A stretch of DNA of 64,000 nt from Microbacterium sp. USTB-Y (GCF_023703415.1 NZ_JAGMTU010000005.1:124001-188000); one strand, 5' to 3'; counted from the first letter of the stretch, positions 25,484-35,143 are shown. The notes: generated from the sequence alone by a model not told the origin. A program made the numbers and translations.

Positions 25484-26653
25484 TTACGGGTCCGGACTCG
25501 GAGCGGGCGTCGAAGCCGGCGGTGCCGGGGCAGTGGTGGCGGGCGGTGCCGAGGCGGGCGGGTCCGTCGTGGCGCCCAGTCCGCGTCTCAGCACGGCGGC
25601 GAAGGCGTCGTCCTGCGGAAGCGCCCCGGCGCATCCGCCGGCGCCGGGGTCCGTCGCCGGGGTGCACGAGAGGTCGCGGTTCGTCGACCACATCGACAGC
25701 CGGGCGAGGCGCTGCTTCTGCGCGAAGGTGCTGAGGGCCGCCGCGTCGTCGAGGGCGAACACGCCGTCCTCGCCCTCGACGCGCCCGATCGTCGGCGTGG
25801 CGCCCATGATCGCCCAGACGCCGCCCACCGGGAGATCCACGTTCAGCTCGTCGTACAGGCGCCCGAGCTGATCGTGCACCGCCGTGAGCGCCGCGATCGC
25901 TGCCGCGCCCCGGGACTGCCCGTCCTGCGGCGCCTCGTCGCGCCCGGTCATCGCGTTGATGCCGGAGAGGCGCACGCCCGCCTGCTGCAGCTGGCGGATC
26001 GACCGCAGTCCGCCCGTGCTGAGCCCGCTGCGCCCGGCGGGCAGGGTGAGCCAGACGGCGAGCTGAGCCCCCCGCGCGCGATGGTTCGCCTGCAGTTGCG
26101 CGACGGCCTGGGCGCGCCGGTCGCCGGCCGCCGGGTCGTCGAGGCTGCGGGCGCCCAGGTCGAGGTCCATCGTGGTCACCGCATAGCGGTCGAGCACCGA
26201 CGCGTAGGCGCTCGCGAGGTCGCCGACCGATGCGCAGGCGCCCGCCAGCTCGATCCCGGTTCCGCCGAACGACACCGCGACCATCCGCCCGCTCTGCTGC
26301 ACGCGCGCGATCCGGTGGTCCAGGTCGAGGGCCCGTGCGGCGTCGGCGAGGGAGTACGCGCCTCCCCAGCTCGCGCTGCAGGCGTTCGCCGAGGGGGCGC
26401 CGACGAACGCGAGCACGACGGCGTCCGAGGGGGATCCGCCCGCGAGGGCGGACGCTGCCTGCCCCTGGGTGACATCGACGTAGCTGCCGAACCAGCGCGC
26501 TCCGGCCGGGGCGAGGGGCACGGCCCGCTCCTGCATCAGGAACCAGGGCACGGCGACGACCCCGAGCGCGACGGTGAGGGCGACGAGTGCGCCGGTCAGC
26601 ACCGTCCAGCCCCGGCGGGGCAGGGCGGGTGCCACAGAGGAGGGGGCGGTCAT
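25484..26653 (-). CDS. membrane-anchored GH18 chitinase-like protein, probably catalytically altered
   Basis: A 389-aa protein with one N-terminal membrane helix (about 18-40), an extracellular domain and a Pro/Ala/Thr-rich C-terminal tail. The domain resembles GH18 chitinases of the actinobacterial type: VAVSFGGTGIELAGAC (beta-3), VTTMDLDLG where DxxDxDxE is expected, and SMWSTNRDLSC near the end. The catalytic Glu that should follow the DLD motif appears to be Gly, so hydrolysis is doubtful and glycan binding may remain. Perfect AAGGAGG lies seven bases before the ATG. It is wedged between a response regulator and a sensor kinase, divergent from the kinase, which suggests a sensing or target role for that system. 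Confidence 0.75.
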   Translation of the reverse strand: MTAPSSVAPALPRRGWTVLTGALVALTVALGVVAVPWFLMQERAVPLAPAGARWFGSYVDVTQGQAASALAGGSPSDAVVLAFVGAPSANACSASWGGAYSLADAARALDLDHRIARVQQSGRMVAVSFGGTGIELAGACASVGDLASAYASVLDRYAVTTMDLDLGARSLDDPAAGDRRAQAVAQLQANHRARGAQLAVWLTLPAGRSGLSTGGLRSIRQLQQAGVRLSGINAMTGRDEAPQDGQSRGAAAIAALTAVHDQLGRLYDELNVDLPVGGVWAIMGATPTIGRVEGEDGVFALDDAAALSTFAQKQRLARLSMWSTNRDLSCTPATDPGAGGCAGALPQDDAFAAVLRRGLGATTDPPASAPPATTAPAPPASTPAPSPDP

Positions 26654-26788
26654 CGCGCATCCTCCTTCGGCGGGTGATCGTGGATCCGGGGGCGACGGGA
26701 GAGTGGTGCCGGATCCGCGTTCGGGCCGCGGATCCGGCGACGGAGGGGGGTCCGTCTTCCAGCGATGCTAGGCGGCGCGATATCCCGG

Positions 26789-26819
26789 TTGAACCGCCTT
26801 GGGCCGTTCTTTGGATAAC
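26789..26819 (+). promoter_or_regulatory. possible promoter of the sensor kinase operon
   Basis: TTGAAC (26789-26794) and GATAAC (26814-26819) with a 19-base spacer, about 85 bases before the ATG. Confidence 0.35.
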
Positions 26820-26908
26820 CTTGCGGAAGCGTTGAGCGGGCGGGCTCCGGAACGGGTCCGTGCGGCGCATCCGGCGCCGGCGTCGGGCCGCGCGGGGAGA
26901 GGATCGGC

Positions 26909-28504
26909 ATGTCGCGCAGGGCGTCGATCTGGCGCTGGCAGCTCATCTTCGTCAGCACCACCGTGGCGATCGCGGTGCTCGTCGCCGCGCTCAAGCCGAC
27001 CGTCTTCGCCACCCCGCTCTTCACGGCAGGGCTCGTGCTGGCCCTGCTCACGACCGTCGTCGCACTCGTGCTGCCCTGGGACCGGATCCCGTCCGCGGCG
27101 ATCCTCGCCGTTCCGATGGTCGACATCGCCGCGATCGGCCTCACCACCCAGGCCCCGGACATCCGACTCGGCTTCCTCTGGGTGATCCCGATCACGTGGA
27201 TCGCCACCTACTACTCGATGATCGCCGTCCTCGGGGGCATCGCGCTGATCACGGCGTTCCTCTTCACGGTCGCCAACCAGAGCGGGCTCTTCTCGGACGT
27301 GGTCCTGCGCGTGCTGATCACCGCGTTCTCGCTCGGCTTCCTGGGGACGACGATCCGGATCGGGGTGCGCCGCTCGCGCGCCGCGAGCAGGCTGCTGCGG
27401 CGCGGATCCGAGCAGATCGACCGGGTCGCACGCCGCGCGGAGACGCATGAGCGGCGCATGGCGCAGATCATCGACGCCCTCGGCACCGCCCTCGTCACGG
27501 TCGGCGAGGACGGTGCGATCCTGCGGATGAACGACGCCTACCGGCGGCTGTACGGGATCGACGCCGACGGGTCCGCCCTGCCGGCGCCCGCCGTGGAGTA
27601 CGACGACCGGGAGGGGGATCCGGTGCCGATGCACCGGACCCTGCTCGCCCGCGCCGTGCGCGGCGAACGCCTCGACGGGGAGCGGGTCTGGCTCTACGAC
27701 GCCGCCGGCGTGTGGCGGGCGCTCGAGGTGGACACGCTGCCGATGGCGGGCGACGCCGACCAGGGGGCGGTGGTGCTGGTCACGATCGACGACGTGACCG
27801 CCCGGCTGGCGGCGGCCGAGGAGCGCCGGCTGATGTCCGCGATCCTGACCCATGAGCTGCGCAACCCGCTCACGGCGATCGTGGGGCACGTCGATCTGCT
27901 GCTGGAACGGGCGGATCTGCCCCCGCGGATGGCCGACCAGCTCTCCGTGGTTGCGGGCGCCGCCGAGCGCATGCAGGATCTCGTCACGACGGCGCTGGAC
28001 GCCTCCCGTCCCGCCGCGCGCGTGCTCTCCGAACCGGTAGACCTGCACGCGCTCGTGCAGGCGTCGGTCTCGTCGTTCCTTCCGACGGCCGCCGCCGGCC
28101 GGCGGCAGGTCACGGTCACCGGAGCCGCCACGCTCCTCATCTACGGGGATGCGTTCCGGCTGCGTCAGGTGATCGACAACCTGCTGAGCAACGCGGTCAA
28201 GTACACCCCGGCGGGAGGATCCATCGTGGTCTCGCTGGACGTCGCCGAGGACGGCTGGGCCGAGCTCGTCGTCGCCGACACGGGGGTCGGCATGGCTCCC
28301 GCCGACGTCGATCGACTGTTCCAGCCGTATTTCCGCAGCGAGCAGGCCGAGCACAGCGGCGTCCCGGGCACGGGCCTGGGCCTCGTCGCCGTCCGGGACA
28401 TCGTGACCGCGCACGGCGGCACCGTCGACGTGCACAGCCGCATCGGCGAGGGCACCCGCATGCGCGTGCGCCTGCCGCGCCGCCCCGAGAGGAACGACGC
28501 ATGA
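26909..28504 (+). CDS. membrane sensor histidine kinase with PAS domain
   Basis: A 531-aa kinase. Residues 10-150 hold about five to six transmembrane helices, followed by a short coiled region and a PAS-like domain (about 183-300). The HisKA phospho-acceptor is H315 in ILTHELRNPLTAIVGH. The HATPase_c domain shows the N box NLLSNAVKYTP, G1 VADTGVGMAP and G2 GTGLGLVAVRDI. GGGGAGAGG precedes the ATG. It overlaps the next gene by 4 bp and probably phosphorylates the regulator at 24315. Confidence 0.93.
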   Translation: MSRRASIWRWQLIFVSTTVAIAVLVAALKPTVFATPLFTAGLVLALLTTVVALVLPWDRIPSAAILAVPMVDIAAIGLTTQAPDIRLGFLWVIPITWIATYYSMIAVLGGIALITAFLFTVANQSGLFSDVVLRVLITAFSLGFLGTTIRIGVRRSRAASRLLRRGSEQIDRVARRAETHERRMAQIIDALGTALVTVGEDGAILRMNDAYRRLYGIDADGSALPAPAVEYDDREGDPVPMHRTLLARAVRGERLDGERVWLYDAAGVWRALEVDTLPMAGDADQGAVVLVTIDDVTARLAAAEERRLMSAILTHELRNPLTAIVGHVDLLLERADLPPRMADQLSVVAGAAERMQDLVTTALDASRPAARVLSEPVDLHALVQASVSSFLPTAAAGRRQVTVTGAATLLIYGDAFRLRQVIDNLLSNAVKYTPAGGSIVVSLDVAEDGWAELVVADTGVGMAPADVDRLFQPYFRSEQAEHSGVPGTGLGLVAVRDIVTAHGGTVDVHSRIGEGTRMRVRLPRRPERNDA

Positions 28505-29649
28505 TCTCCGTCACCGCCCCCATCGGCATCACCGTCAACACCTCCGCGACCCTGGTCGCGCTGGTGACGCTGTCGGCCGCGCTGGTGTTCGGCCTGGCCC
28601 TGATGCCGCGCCCGAGCAGGGCCACGATCACCTGGTCCGTCGGCTTCGGCGTCGCCATGCTCGCGACCTACGTCTGGGTGGCGGCCAACCAGTTCGACAG
28701 CGCTCCGCTGCGGGCGCTGTCGTCGGGGCTCATCGTCTGCTTCGAACCGCTGCTGTGGCTCGGGATCCGCTTCTACGCCGGCCGGCGGGCGTTCTGGCCC
28801 GCGGCGGTCGTCTACATCGCGATCGGGCCCGCGGCGCTCGCGCTCACGTCGACCACGGACGCGTATCCGGTCGTGTTCCGCATCGTGTTCTCGGCGGGCG
28901 CGGTGTTCGCGGGGATGTCCGCCTGGGAGCTGTTCCGGCTGCGGATCAGCGCCCGGGACGTGGTGATCCCGCTCGCCCTCGTGTCCTCGGCGTTCGTCGT
29001 CGTCGCCGTTTTCGGCATCGCGGCAGGGATCACCGGCGTCGGTTCCGCCCCCGGAGACGAACTGCGGATGCTGCGCGACATCAACGGCGTCGGCATCCTG
29101 CTCACCAGTCAGTGCGCCGCGATCACGATCGTGCTGCTCACCCGGGGGGAGACGCTGCTGCGCGGCGGGGGCAAGGGCGAGCAGGACGACCACGCGATCC
29201 TGCGCGCCCGGATCGCCCGCGCGAGCCGCCGCCAGGATCCGGCGTGGTCGCTGCTCGACGTCCGTCTCGACGATCCGGTGGACGTGCAGGACGCCCTGGG
29301 GCCGGCCGCGTTCGCGAGCATCGTCGCGGCGTTCCACGCGCATGTGCTGGATGCGCTGCCGGCCGCCGCCGACGTGGCGAGGATCGCGGATGGGCGGGTG
29401 CTCGTACTGCTGCCCGGCAGCGACGACGAGGTGCGGCGCCTGCTCCGGGCCCTGCTGACGCGGGTCTCCACGATCGAGGATCCGGGCCCCCGCGCGCCCC
29501 TGCGGGTCTCGGCGAGCGTCGGCTGGGCGGGCGTGCTGGATGCGGACTACGACCTGGAGGCGCTCACGTCGGCCGCCGCCAAGGCGTCCGCCCTCGCCCA
29601 GGCGCGCGGCGGGGATCGCTGGGAGCGGGCGGTCGTCGCCGCCCGGTGA
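28501..29649 (+). CDS. polytopic membrane protein with degenerate GGDEF-like domain
   Basis: A 382-aa protein. Seven predicted membrane helices fill residues 14-220. The remaining cytoplasmic part (about 235-382) has the fold pattern of a GGDEF domain, but where the catalytic motif should be it reads ARIADGRVLVLLPG, without GGDEF and without an RxxD inhibitory site. The C-terminal SASVGWAGV resembles the SIGIA/G segment of diguanylate cyclases. It is therefore probably an inactive sensor or ligand-binding partner of the kinase, to which it is coupled by ATGA overlap. Confidence 0.75.
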   Translation: MISVTAPIGITVNTSATLVALVTLSAALVFGLALMPRPSRATITWSVGFGVAMLATYVWVAANQFDSAPLRALSSGLIVCFEPLLWLGIRFYAGRRAFWPAAVVYIAIGPAALALTSTTDAYPVVFRIVFSAGAVFAGMSAWELFRLRISARDVVIPLALVSSAFVVVAVFGIAAGITGVGSAPGDELRMLRDINGVGILLTSQCAAITIVLLTRGETLLRGGGKGEQDDHAILRARIARASRRQDPAWSLLDVRLDDPVDVQDALGPAAFASIVAAFHAHVLDALPAAADVARIADGRVLVLLPGSDDEVRRLLRALLTRVSTIEDPGPRAPLRVSASVGWAGVLDADYDLEALTSAAAKASALAQARGGDRWERAVVAAR

Positions 29650-29678
29650 TCCGGGGGTGCCGCGCCGGGCGCACCGAC

Positions 29679-29684
29679 TACCCT
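29679..29684 (+). promoter_or_regulatory. -10 for leaderless tsaB-rimI-tsaD mRNA
   Basis: TACCCT, six bases before the GTG at 29691. Confidence 0.55.
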
Positions 29685-29690
29685 GGAAGG

Positions 29691-30323
29691 GTGATTCTCG
29701 GCGTGGACACCTCACTCGGCTCGGCCGTCGGCCTGATCGGCCATGACGGCCGCACTCTGGCCGAGGTGTCCCAGGGCGGGCACCTCGGGCACGCCGAGGC
29801 GATCGGGACGCTGCTCGAGCAGGTCCTCGCCGCCGGATCCGAGGACGAGGATCCGCTCACGCACGTCGCGGCGGGCATGGGCCCCGGACCGTTCACGGGA
29901 CTGCGGATCGGGATCGCCGCGGCACGCGCCTTCGCGCTCGGCCGGGACGTCCCCGTGATCGCCGTGCCCAGCCACCACGCCGCCGCGCTCGCCGTGATCG
30001 AGGGCGAGCACCCGCCGCAGCACCCGTTCGCGATCCTCACCGACGCGCGCCGGCGCGAGACCGCGGTGACCGTCTACGAGGGCATCGACGTCGACGGGAT
30101 CCCGCACGCCGTGGTCGACACGGTGCTCGTCCCGCAGGCCGACGTCGACCGCAAGCTGGGGGCGCTGCGCCGCTTCGAGGTCACCGGGATATCGGGGGCC
30201 GCGGTCGCCCGCGTCGCCCGCCGCGCGGTCGCCGCCGGACGCACGCTGACCGGATCCGAGCCGCTGTACCTGCGTCCGCCGGACGCCCTGGTGCCGGCCG
30301 CGCCCAAGAAGGTGGGCTCGTGA
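29691..30323 (+). CDS. tsaB: tRNA threonylcarbamoyladenosine protein TsaB
   Basis: A 210-aa ASKHA-fold protein. VILGVDTSLGSAVGLI and GMGPGPFTGLRIGIAAARA are characteristic of TsaB. It acts as the scaffold partner of TsaD. The GTG is preferred from the family N-terminus and the -10 six bases before it. It begins the operon tsaB, rimI, tsaD, two membrane protein genes. Confidence 0.95.
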   Translation: MILGVDTSLGSAVGLIGHDGRTLAEVSQGGHLGHAEAIGTLLEQVLAAGSEDEDPLTHVAAGMGPGPFTGLRIGIAAARAFALGRDVPVIAVPSHHAAALAVIEGEHPPQHPFAILTDARRRETAVTVYEGIDVDGIPHAVVDTVLVPQADVDRKLGALRRFEVTGISGAAVARVARRAVAAGRTLTGSEPLYLRPPDALVPAAPKKVGS

Positions 30324-30366
30324 GACCGCTTGCCTCGCACCGCAGCGCCGGGGCCGGGGGCGCCTC

Positions 30367-30945
30367 GTGATCCGCAGCGCGACGGCGGACGACCTCGACG
30401 CGATCATGCTCATCGAACGGCGCTCGTTCCCGACCGACGCCTGGAGCGCCGAGATGATGGCCGCCGAGCTCGCGAGCCCGCACGGCCGTTACCTCGTCGA
30501 CGTCGAGCCGTCCGCCGTGCCGGCCGACCGCGGGACCGTCGTCGGCTACGGGGGAGTGCGCGCGCTGCGCGGATCCGCCGACAGCGACATCCAGACCATC
30601 GCCCTCGACGCGGCGCACCGCGGATCCGGACGGGGCAGAGCGCTGCTGCGCGCTCTGCTCGCGGAGGCCGCGGAACGCGGCGCCCGCGAGGTGTTCCTCG
30701 AGGTGCGCGCGGACAACCCGGTCGCCCAGCGGCTCTACGCCTCGGAGGGGTTCGCCGAGATCGGCCGGCGCGCCGGCTACTACCAGCCCGACGACGTCGA
30801 CGCCGTGATCATGAGGCTCGACCTGTCCGATCGCGACACGACCGTACTCAGGCCGGATCCGGCGGATCCGCGAGAATCGAACGGAATCATGCCGGAGAAG
30901 CGCATCGAGCCTGAATACGGCAACGCGGAGGGATCCGATGACTGA
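30367..30945 (+). CDS. rimI: ribosomal protein S18-alanine N-acetyltransferase (GNAT)
   Basis: A 192-aa GNAT protein with the acetyl-CoA loop [14 protein letters not shown] and [18 protein letters not shown]. Position between tsaB and tsaD is the standard setting for RimI. The last 40 residues (from about [10 protein letters not shown]) exceed the usual 145-160 aa and look disordered. GTG start; 8-bp overlap with tsaD. Confidence 0.93.
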   Translation: MIRSATADDLDAIMLIERRSFPTDAWSAEMMAAELASPHGRYLVDVEPSAVPADRGTVVGYGGVRALRGSADSDIQTIALDAAHRGSGRGRALLRALLAEAAERGAREVFLEVRADNPVAQRLYASEGFAEIGRRAGYYQPDDVDAVIMRLDLSDRDTTVLRPDPADPRESNGIMPEKRIEPEYGNAEGSDD

Positions 30946-32017
30946 CCAGCCCCTCGTGCTCGGGATCGAGACGAGCTGCGACGAGACCGGGATCGGCATC
31001 GTCCGCGGGCGCACCCTGCTGTCCAACACGATCGCGTCGAGCATGGACGAGCACGCCCGCTACGGCGGCGTGGTCCCCGAGGTCGCCGCCCGCGCGCATC
31101 TCGAGGAGCTGCAGCCGGCGATCGAGCGCGCGCTCGCCGAGGCGCAGGTGCGGCTGCAGGATCTCGACGCGGTCGCCGTGACGAGCGGCCCGGGGCTCGC
31201 CGGAGCGCTGATGGTCGGCATCGGCGCGGCGAAGGGGCTGGCGGTGTCGCTCGGCAAGCCGCTCTACGCCGTGAACCACCTCGTGGGCCACATCGCGGCC
31301 GACATCCTGACGCCGGACTCGGTGCCCCTGGAGTATCCGACGATCGCGCTGCTCGTCTCGGGCGGGCACACGTCGCTGCTGCACGTGCGCGATCTCACGA
31401 CGGACGTCGAGCTGCTCGGCGAGACCGTCGACGACGCGGCGGGCGAAGCCTTCGACAAGGTCGCCCGGATCCTCGGCCTGCCCTACCCGGGCGGTCCGGA
31501 GATCGACAGGGCCGCCGTCGGCGGGGACCCGGCCGCGATCCGGTTCCCGCGCGGGCTGTCCCGCGCCTCGGACCTGGAGAAGCATCGCTACGACTTCTCC
31601 TTCTCGGGCCTGAAGACCGCGGTCGCCCGGTGGATCGAGCGCGAGGAGGCGGCGGGGAACCCGATCCCGGTCGCCGACGTCGCGGCGAGCTTCCGCGAAG
31701 CCGTCGTCGACGTGCTGGTGACGAAGGCGCTCGCCGCCTGCGCCGACCGCGGCGTCCCGCGCCTGCTGCTCGGCGGCGGAGTGATCGCGAACCGCCGGCT
31801 GCGCGAGGTCGCCCTCGCCCGTGCCGCCGAGGCCGGGGTCACCGTGCGCATCCCGCCGCTCTCGCTGTGCACCGACAACGGCGCGATGATCGCCGGACTC
31901 GCGGCCGAGCTGATCTCGTCGAGCCGGCGTCCCTCGACGCTCGCGTTCGGGGCGGACTCGACGCTGCCCGTGACGGAGATCCAGGTCGCCGAGCGCGCCG
32001 GGGAGGCCGGGGCCTGA
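30938..32017 (+). CDS. tsaD: tRNA N6-adenosine threonylcarbamoyltransferase
   Basis: A 359-aa Kae1/TsaD protein. [15 protein letters not shown] starts it; RAHLEEL and NHLVGHI supply the metal-binding histidines; [11 protein letters not shown] and [10 protein letters not shown] are also conserved. It transfers the threonylcarbamoyl group to A37 of tRNA. The stop overlaps the next ATG by one base (TGATG). Confidence 0.97.
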   Translation: MTDQPLVLGIETSCDETGIGIVRGRTLLSNTIASSMDEHARYGGVVPEVAARAHLEELQPAIERALAEAQVRLQDLDAVAVTSGPGLAGALMVGIGAAKGLAVSLGKPLYAVNHLVGHIAADILTPDSVPLEYPTIALLVSGGHTSLLHVRDLTTDVELLGETVDDAAGEAFDKVARILGLPYPGGPEIDRAAVGGDPAAIRFPRGLSRASDLEKHRYDFSFSGLKTAVARWIEREEAAGNPIPVADVAASFREAVVDVLVTKALAACADRGVPRLLLGGGVIANRRLREVALARAAEAGVTVRIPPLSLCTDNGAMIAGLAAELISSSRRPSTLAFGADSTLPVTEIQVAERAGEAGA

Positions 32018-32457
32018 TGGCGGAGACGGGCGGGAAGGATCCGGAGCGGTACACCCGGCTGCCGACGGCGCCCGTGCCGGTCGGCGTCGAGAGCGGACCG
32101 CAGCTGGACGGCGGGATCGCGCCCGAGGAGCTGGAGCTCGACCGCGACGGCACGACCGTCGCGCACGAGGAGTGGCACCCCACGGACAGCACCGACGTCC
32201 CGGTGCCGGTGGCCGCCGAGCCCCGGCTCGCGCCCTGGGCGCTGCTCTCCGCCATCGTCGCGCTCTTCGCCTCGATGTTCGTCGGCTGGGGGATCCCGGT
32301 CGCGATCGTGTCGGTGATCGCGGCGATCATGTCGCTGCGCCGGCCGGACGAAAGCCGTGCCCTCTCGGTGTGGGCACTCGTGCTCGGGCTCGTCGCCACG
32401 CTGTACAGCGCGGGCTGGCTGGTCTGGGCCGCCTACCGGTTCGGCTGGATCGGGTAG
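32017..32457 (+). CDS. small membrane protein, DUF4190-like
   Basis: A 146-aa protein: an acidic, proline-containing N-terminus (1-70) and two membrane helices (about 72-95 and 110-135) in the layout of DUF4190-type proteins, with SLRRPDESRALSVWALVLG between them. It is coupled to tsaD by TGATG. Function unknown. Confidence 0.78.
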   Translation: MAETGGKDPERYTRLPTAPVPVGVESGPQLDGGIAPEELELDRDGTTVAHEEWHPTDSTDVPVPVAAEPRLAPWALLSAIVALFASMFVGWGIPVAIVSVIAAIMSLRRPDESRALSVWALVLGLVATLYSAGWLVWAAYRFGWIG

Positions 32458-32461
32458 CCGC

Positions 32462-33706
32462 ATGCCGGATCCGGGCCTCGACCGCGAGCGTCGCGAGCTG
32501 GAGCGCCGCGCCTTCGCGCGCGAGGGATCCGGTCTGAGCGAGGTCGAGGCAGCGCGGCTCTCCGAGCTGCGGCGGGCCGACGCGCCAGCCCTTCCGCCGA
32601 CGCCCGCGTCGGGAGTGCCCGCTCCGGCGCCGTCCCCGTCGGCGCCGCCTCCGCCGGGGGAGGTGCCGTCTCCGCCGGGGGAGTCGAGGGCGCACGTCCC
32701 CGGGCCTGCGCCGGTCGCGGGTGAGCCGGCGATCACCGCGGAGCGCCCGGGACCGTCGCACCGGGACGCCGCGGATGCCGCCCCTCCGGGAGCGTTGAAG
32801 GAGGGAGCCGCGGGTGCGGCCGCTCCCGGCTCTCGCATCCTGTCGATCGGGCCGGGGAGGGCCGTCCGCGCCTGGCTCGCCACCGGCGCCTGGAAGCGCC
32901 CGCGCTTCGTCGTCGGTGGTCTCGCCGTGGTCCTGCTGGCGGGCCTGCTGGTGGGCTGGGCGATCCCGCGCCCGCCCGATGTCGGGCTCGCGCTGCGGGC
33001 CGGGGAGGGCGCGCGGGCGGCGGCGATCCTGAAGCTGCACGACGGCATCGATCCCGGAACCCTGCAGCTGCTCGCGCGCGATCACGACGGCCTGCTCTGG
33101 TACGCGACGCAGGCGAACGGCATGCTGCGCTGCGCGATCCTCGATGTGCGCGGTTCCGCTCCGCAGCGCGAGTGCCAGACGGCGGAGCAGCTGCGGGACC
33201 AGCCGCTGACGGTCTCGCCGCGGACGTTCACCGACCAGCGCGACGGGTACCAGGGGACCCTGGCGATCGCGGGCACGGGCGTTCCGCTGGGGACCCTGAT
33301 GCGCTTCGAGGGGATGTTCTACGGTGCGGGTCTGCAGGATCCCGAGGAGCAGAGCGAGATGAACCGTCTCGTCGCCGAGAACGATTTCGCCTACGCCATG
33401 GTCGTCGGGCGCGTGGGGGAGACCCGGGTGTGGATCGGGGACGACGGCCGCGGGAACAGATGCATGATCGTGGAGGACCCGGATCCGCAGAAGGCCTGCA
33501 GCCGGAGCACGGTTGCGTTGGAGTTCGGCGCCGACGGCAACGCCGATCCGCCCCCCGAGAATCCGCCGCTCACCGTGCGGCTGCGCGAGACCGCAGCGCA
33601 TCCGGCGCTCCGGCTCGAGTACTGGATGCCGTCGATGAGCGGCCAGTACCTCGTCATCACGCAGGACGACGCCCTCTTCTCCCGCAGCGACCGCAGCGCG
33701 GACTGA
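32462..33706 (+). CDS. single-pass membrane protein with extracellular domain, unknown
   Basis: A 414-aa protein. Residues 1-155 are cytoplasmic, starting with an Arg/Glu-rich helix and then a long Pro/Ala stretch. One helix (about 160-182, FVVGGLAVVLLAGLLVGWAI) is followed by an outside domain of about 230 aa. That domain has repeated segments of similar look (LLWYATQANGMLRCAIL and FAYAMVVGRVGETRVWIG) and at least four cysteines. No family recognised. It starts 4 bp after its neighbour. Its stop abuts the convergent methyltransferase stop with no gap. Confidence 0.75.
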   Translation: MPDPGLDRERRELERRAFAREGSGLSEVEAARLSELRRADAPALPPTPASGVPAPAPSPSAPPPPGEVPSPPGESRAHVPGPAPVAGEPAITAERPGPSHRDAADAAPPGALKEGAAGAAAPGSRILSIGPGRAVRAWLATGAWKRPRFVVGGLAVVLLAGLLVGWAIPRPPDVGLALRAGEGARAAAILKLHDGIDPGTLQLLARDHDGLLWYATQANGMLRCAILDVRGSAPQRECQTAEQLRDQPLTVSPRTFTDQRDGYQGTLAIAGTGVPLGTLMRFEGMFYGAGLQDPEEQSEMNRLVAENDFAYAMVVGRVGETRVWIGDDGRGNRCMIVEDPDPQKACSRSTVALEFGADGNADPPPENPPLTVRLRETAAHPALRLEYWMPSMSGQYLVITQDDALFSRSDRSAD

Positions 33707-34906
33707 TCAGACCCGGTCGGCGAGGAGCGCGTGCCGCTTGTCCCCGATCCGCACCAGGATGAGCGTCGCCTCGCCGGATCCGCGCAGGTTCAGCTTCTTG
33801 CGGAACGCGGCCGGATCCACGTCCACGCCGCGCTTCTTGATCTCGAGGCGCCCGATGCCCGCCTTCTTGAGGGCGGCGCCGATCGCCTTCGGGTTCATCG
33901 GCAGCACCTCGCGTACGCGGAACGACGCCGCGAACGGGCTGTCGGCCGGCGCATCGGACGTCAGATACGCGATGTGCGGATCCAGCATGCCGGCGTCGAG
34001 CCGGCGGGCGAGGTCGCCGATGAGGCGGGCGCGGATCACGGCGCCGTCCGGTTCGTGCACATAGGCGCAGAGCTCGCGCACCTCGGCGTCCTCGGTGTCG
34101 GCGGGGGCCGTGAGCTCGTGCGCGCGGTCGCCGCGGATCACGAGGGCCGCCCGGCGCACGCCCTCGCGAGCCAGGGAACCCGACCACAGCACGAGCTCGA
34201 CGACGTCGCCGTCCGCGCTCACCCACTGGGCCTCGACGTCGGCGGGGATCGCGTCCCGGTCGTGGGCGGGTCCGAGCTTGATGCCGGTGGGCACGCGCTC
34301 GGCCAGCGCGAAGGCCCAGTCCAGCGAGGGGGAGTAGTCGTCCGCGGACACGCGACGGGTCTCGGAGTGCCCGGCCGTGCGACGGGCCGGATCCAGCCAC
34401 ACCGCGGCGGCGCCGTCTCCCGCGACGAGGGATGCGTGGTCCTCGGCGAACCCGTGGCGTACCTCGACGTCGGATCCGAACGGCGCGAGGTTGTACGCCG
34501 CCAGCGCGGCGGTGACCTCGTCGGCGTCCACGGCCGTGACGCGCAGGCCCGCGCCGGCGAACGCCAGTGCGTCCCCGCCGATCCCGCACCCGAGATCCGA
34601 CACGTGCCCGATCCCGGCGGAGCGCATCCGGCCCGCGTGACGCGCGGCGACGCCGAGCCGGGTGGCCTGCTCGAGGCCGGCGCGGGTGAACAGCATCCGG
34701 TCCGCGAACTCGCCGAACTTCGCCCTGCCCTTCGTGCGCAGCCGTGCCTGGCCGACCACGGCCGAGACGAAGTCGGGGGAGCGGCCTTCGGCGCGCAGGC
34801 GCAGGACCGCCCGGGCGGCCGCATCCGTGGATCCGATCTCGCCGAGCTCGTCGATCGCCCGCAGCGCCTCGGGCGTCAGCACGGTTCGCAGTTCGCTCAT
34901 GTCCAC
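33707..34906 (-). CDS. THUMP-like class I SAM-dependent methyltransferase
   Basis: A 399-aa protein. The SAM site is HVSDLGCGIGGDALAFA with VTAVDADEVTAALAA; the segment AVWLDPARR occupies motif IV. The C-terminal part (LPMNPKAIGAALKKAGIGRLEIKKRG) is the THUMP-like region of this actinobacterial family, suggesting an RNA target. GTG 34906 is chosen since TAGCCT lies seven bases upstream on the minus strand; the ATG two codons in (34900) is the alternative. Confidence 0.85.
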   Translation of the reverse strand: MDMSELRTVLTPEALRAIDELGEIGSTDAAARAVLRLRAEGRSPDFVSAVVGQARLRTKGRAKFGEFADRMLFTRAGLEQATRLGVAARHAGRMRSAGIGHVSDLGCGIGGDALAFAGAGLRVTAVDADEVTAALAAYNLAPFGSDVEVRHGFAEDHASLVAGDGAAAVWLDPARRTAGHSETRRVSADDYSPSLDWAFALAERVPTGIKLGPAHDRDAIPADVEAQWVSADGDVVELVLWSGSLAREGVRRAALVIRGDRAHELTAPADTEDAEVRELCAYVHEPDGAVIRARLIGDLARRLDAGMLDPHIAYLTSDAPADSPFAASFRVREVLPMNPKAIGAALKKAGIGRLEIKKRGVDVDPAAFRKKLNLRGSGEATLILVRIGDKRHALLADRV

Positions 34907-34913
34907 GCGGTCC

Positions 34914-34919
34914 AGGCTA
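34914..34919 (-). promoter_or_regulatory. -10 for leaderless methyltransferase mRNA
   Basis: TAGCCT (minus strand), seven bases before the GTG at 34906. Confidence 0.55.
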
Positions 34920-34997
34920 TCGACGTCGCGCGCCGGGCCGCCGCCGATGAGGCCGTGCCGTGCGGTCGGCACGCGCCCCACCGCACCGGATCCTGAC

Positions 34998-35054
34998 GAG
35001 TGCACGGGGAGTTCGCGTCCACAGGTCGTGCACTCGGCAGCAGGCCGTGCACTC
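34998..35054. repeat. one forward and two inverted copies of GAGTGCACG
   Basis: GAGTGCACG at 34998-35006 and its reverse complement CGTGCACTC at 35027-35035 and 35046-35054. It lies in the 316-base gap before groES, whose remaining part holds the groES promoter and CIRCE sites. This is the mirror layout of the other direct-plus-inverted elements. Confidence 0.6.
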
Positions 35055-35116
35055 ATGGCGGAGCCCGTCTCCGGCCGTGAGTCCGGCGACCGGCGGTGCG
35101 CTCCACTCGCCCCCGA

Positions 35117-35143
35117 CTGGCACTCTGATTGCGGGAGTGCCAG
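35117..35143 (+). promoter_or_regulatory. upstream CIRCE-like operator (HrcA)
   Basis: CTGGCACTC and GAGTGCCAG are perfect inverted arms with a 9-base spacer, the CIRCE geometry. It covers the -35 region of groES. Confidence 0.8.
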
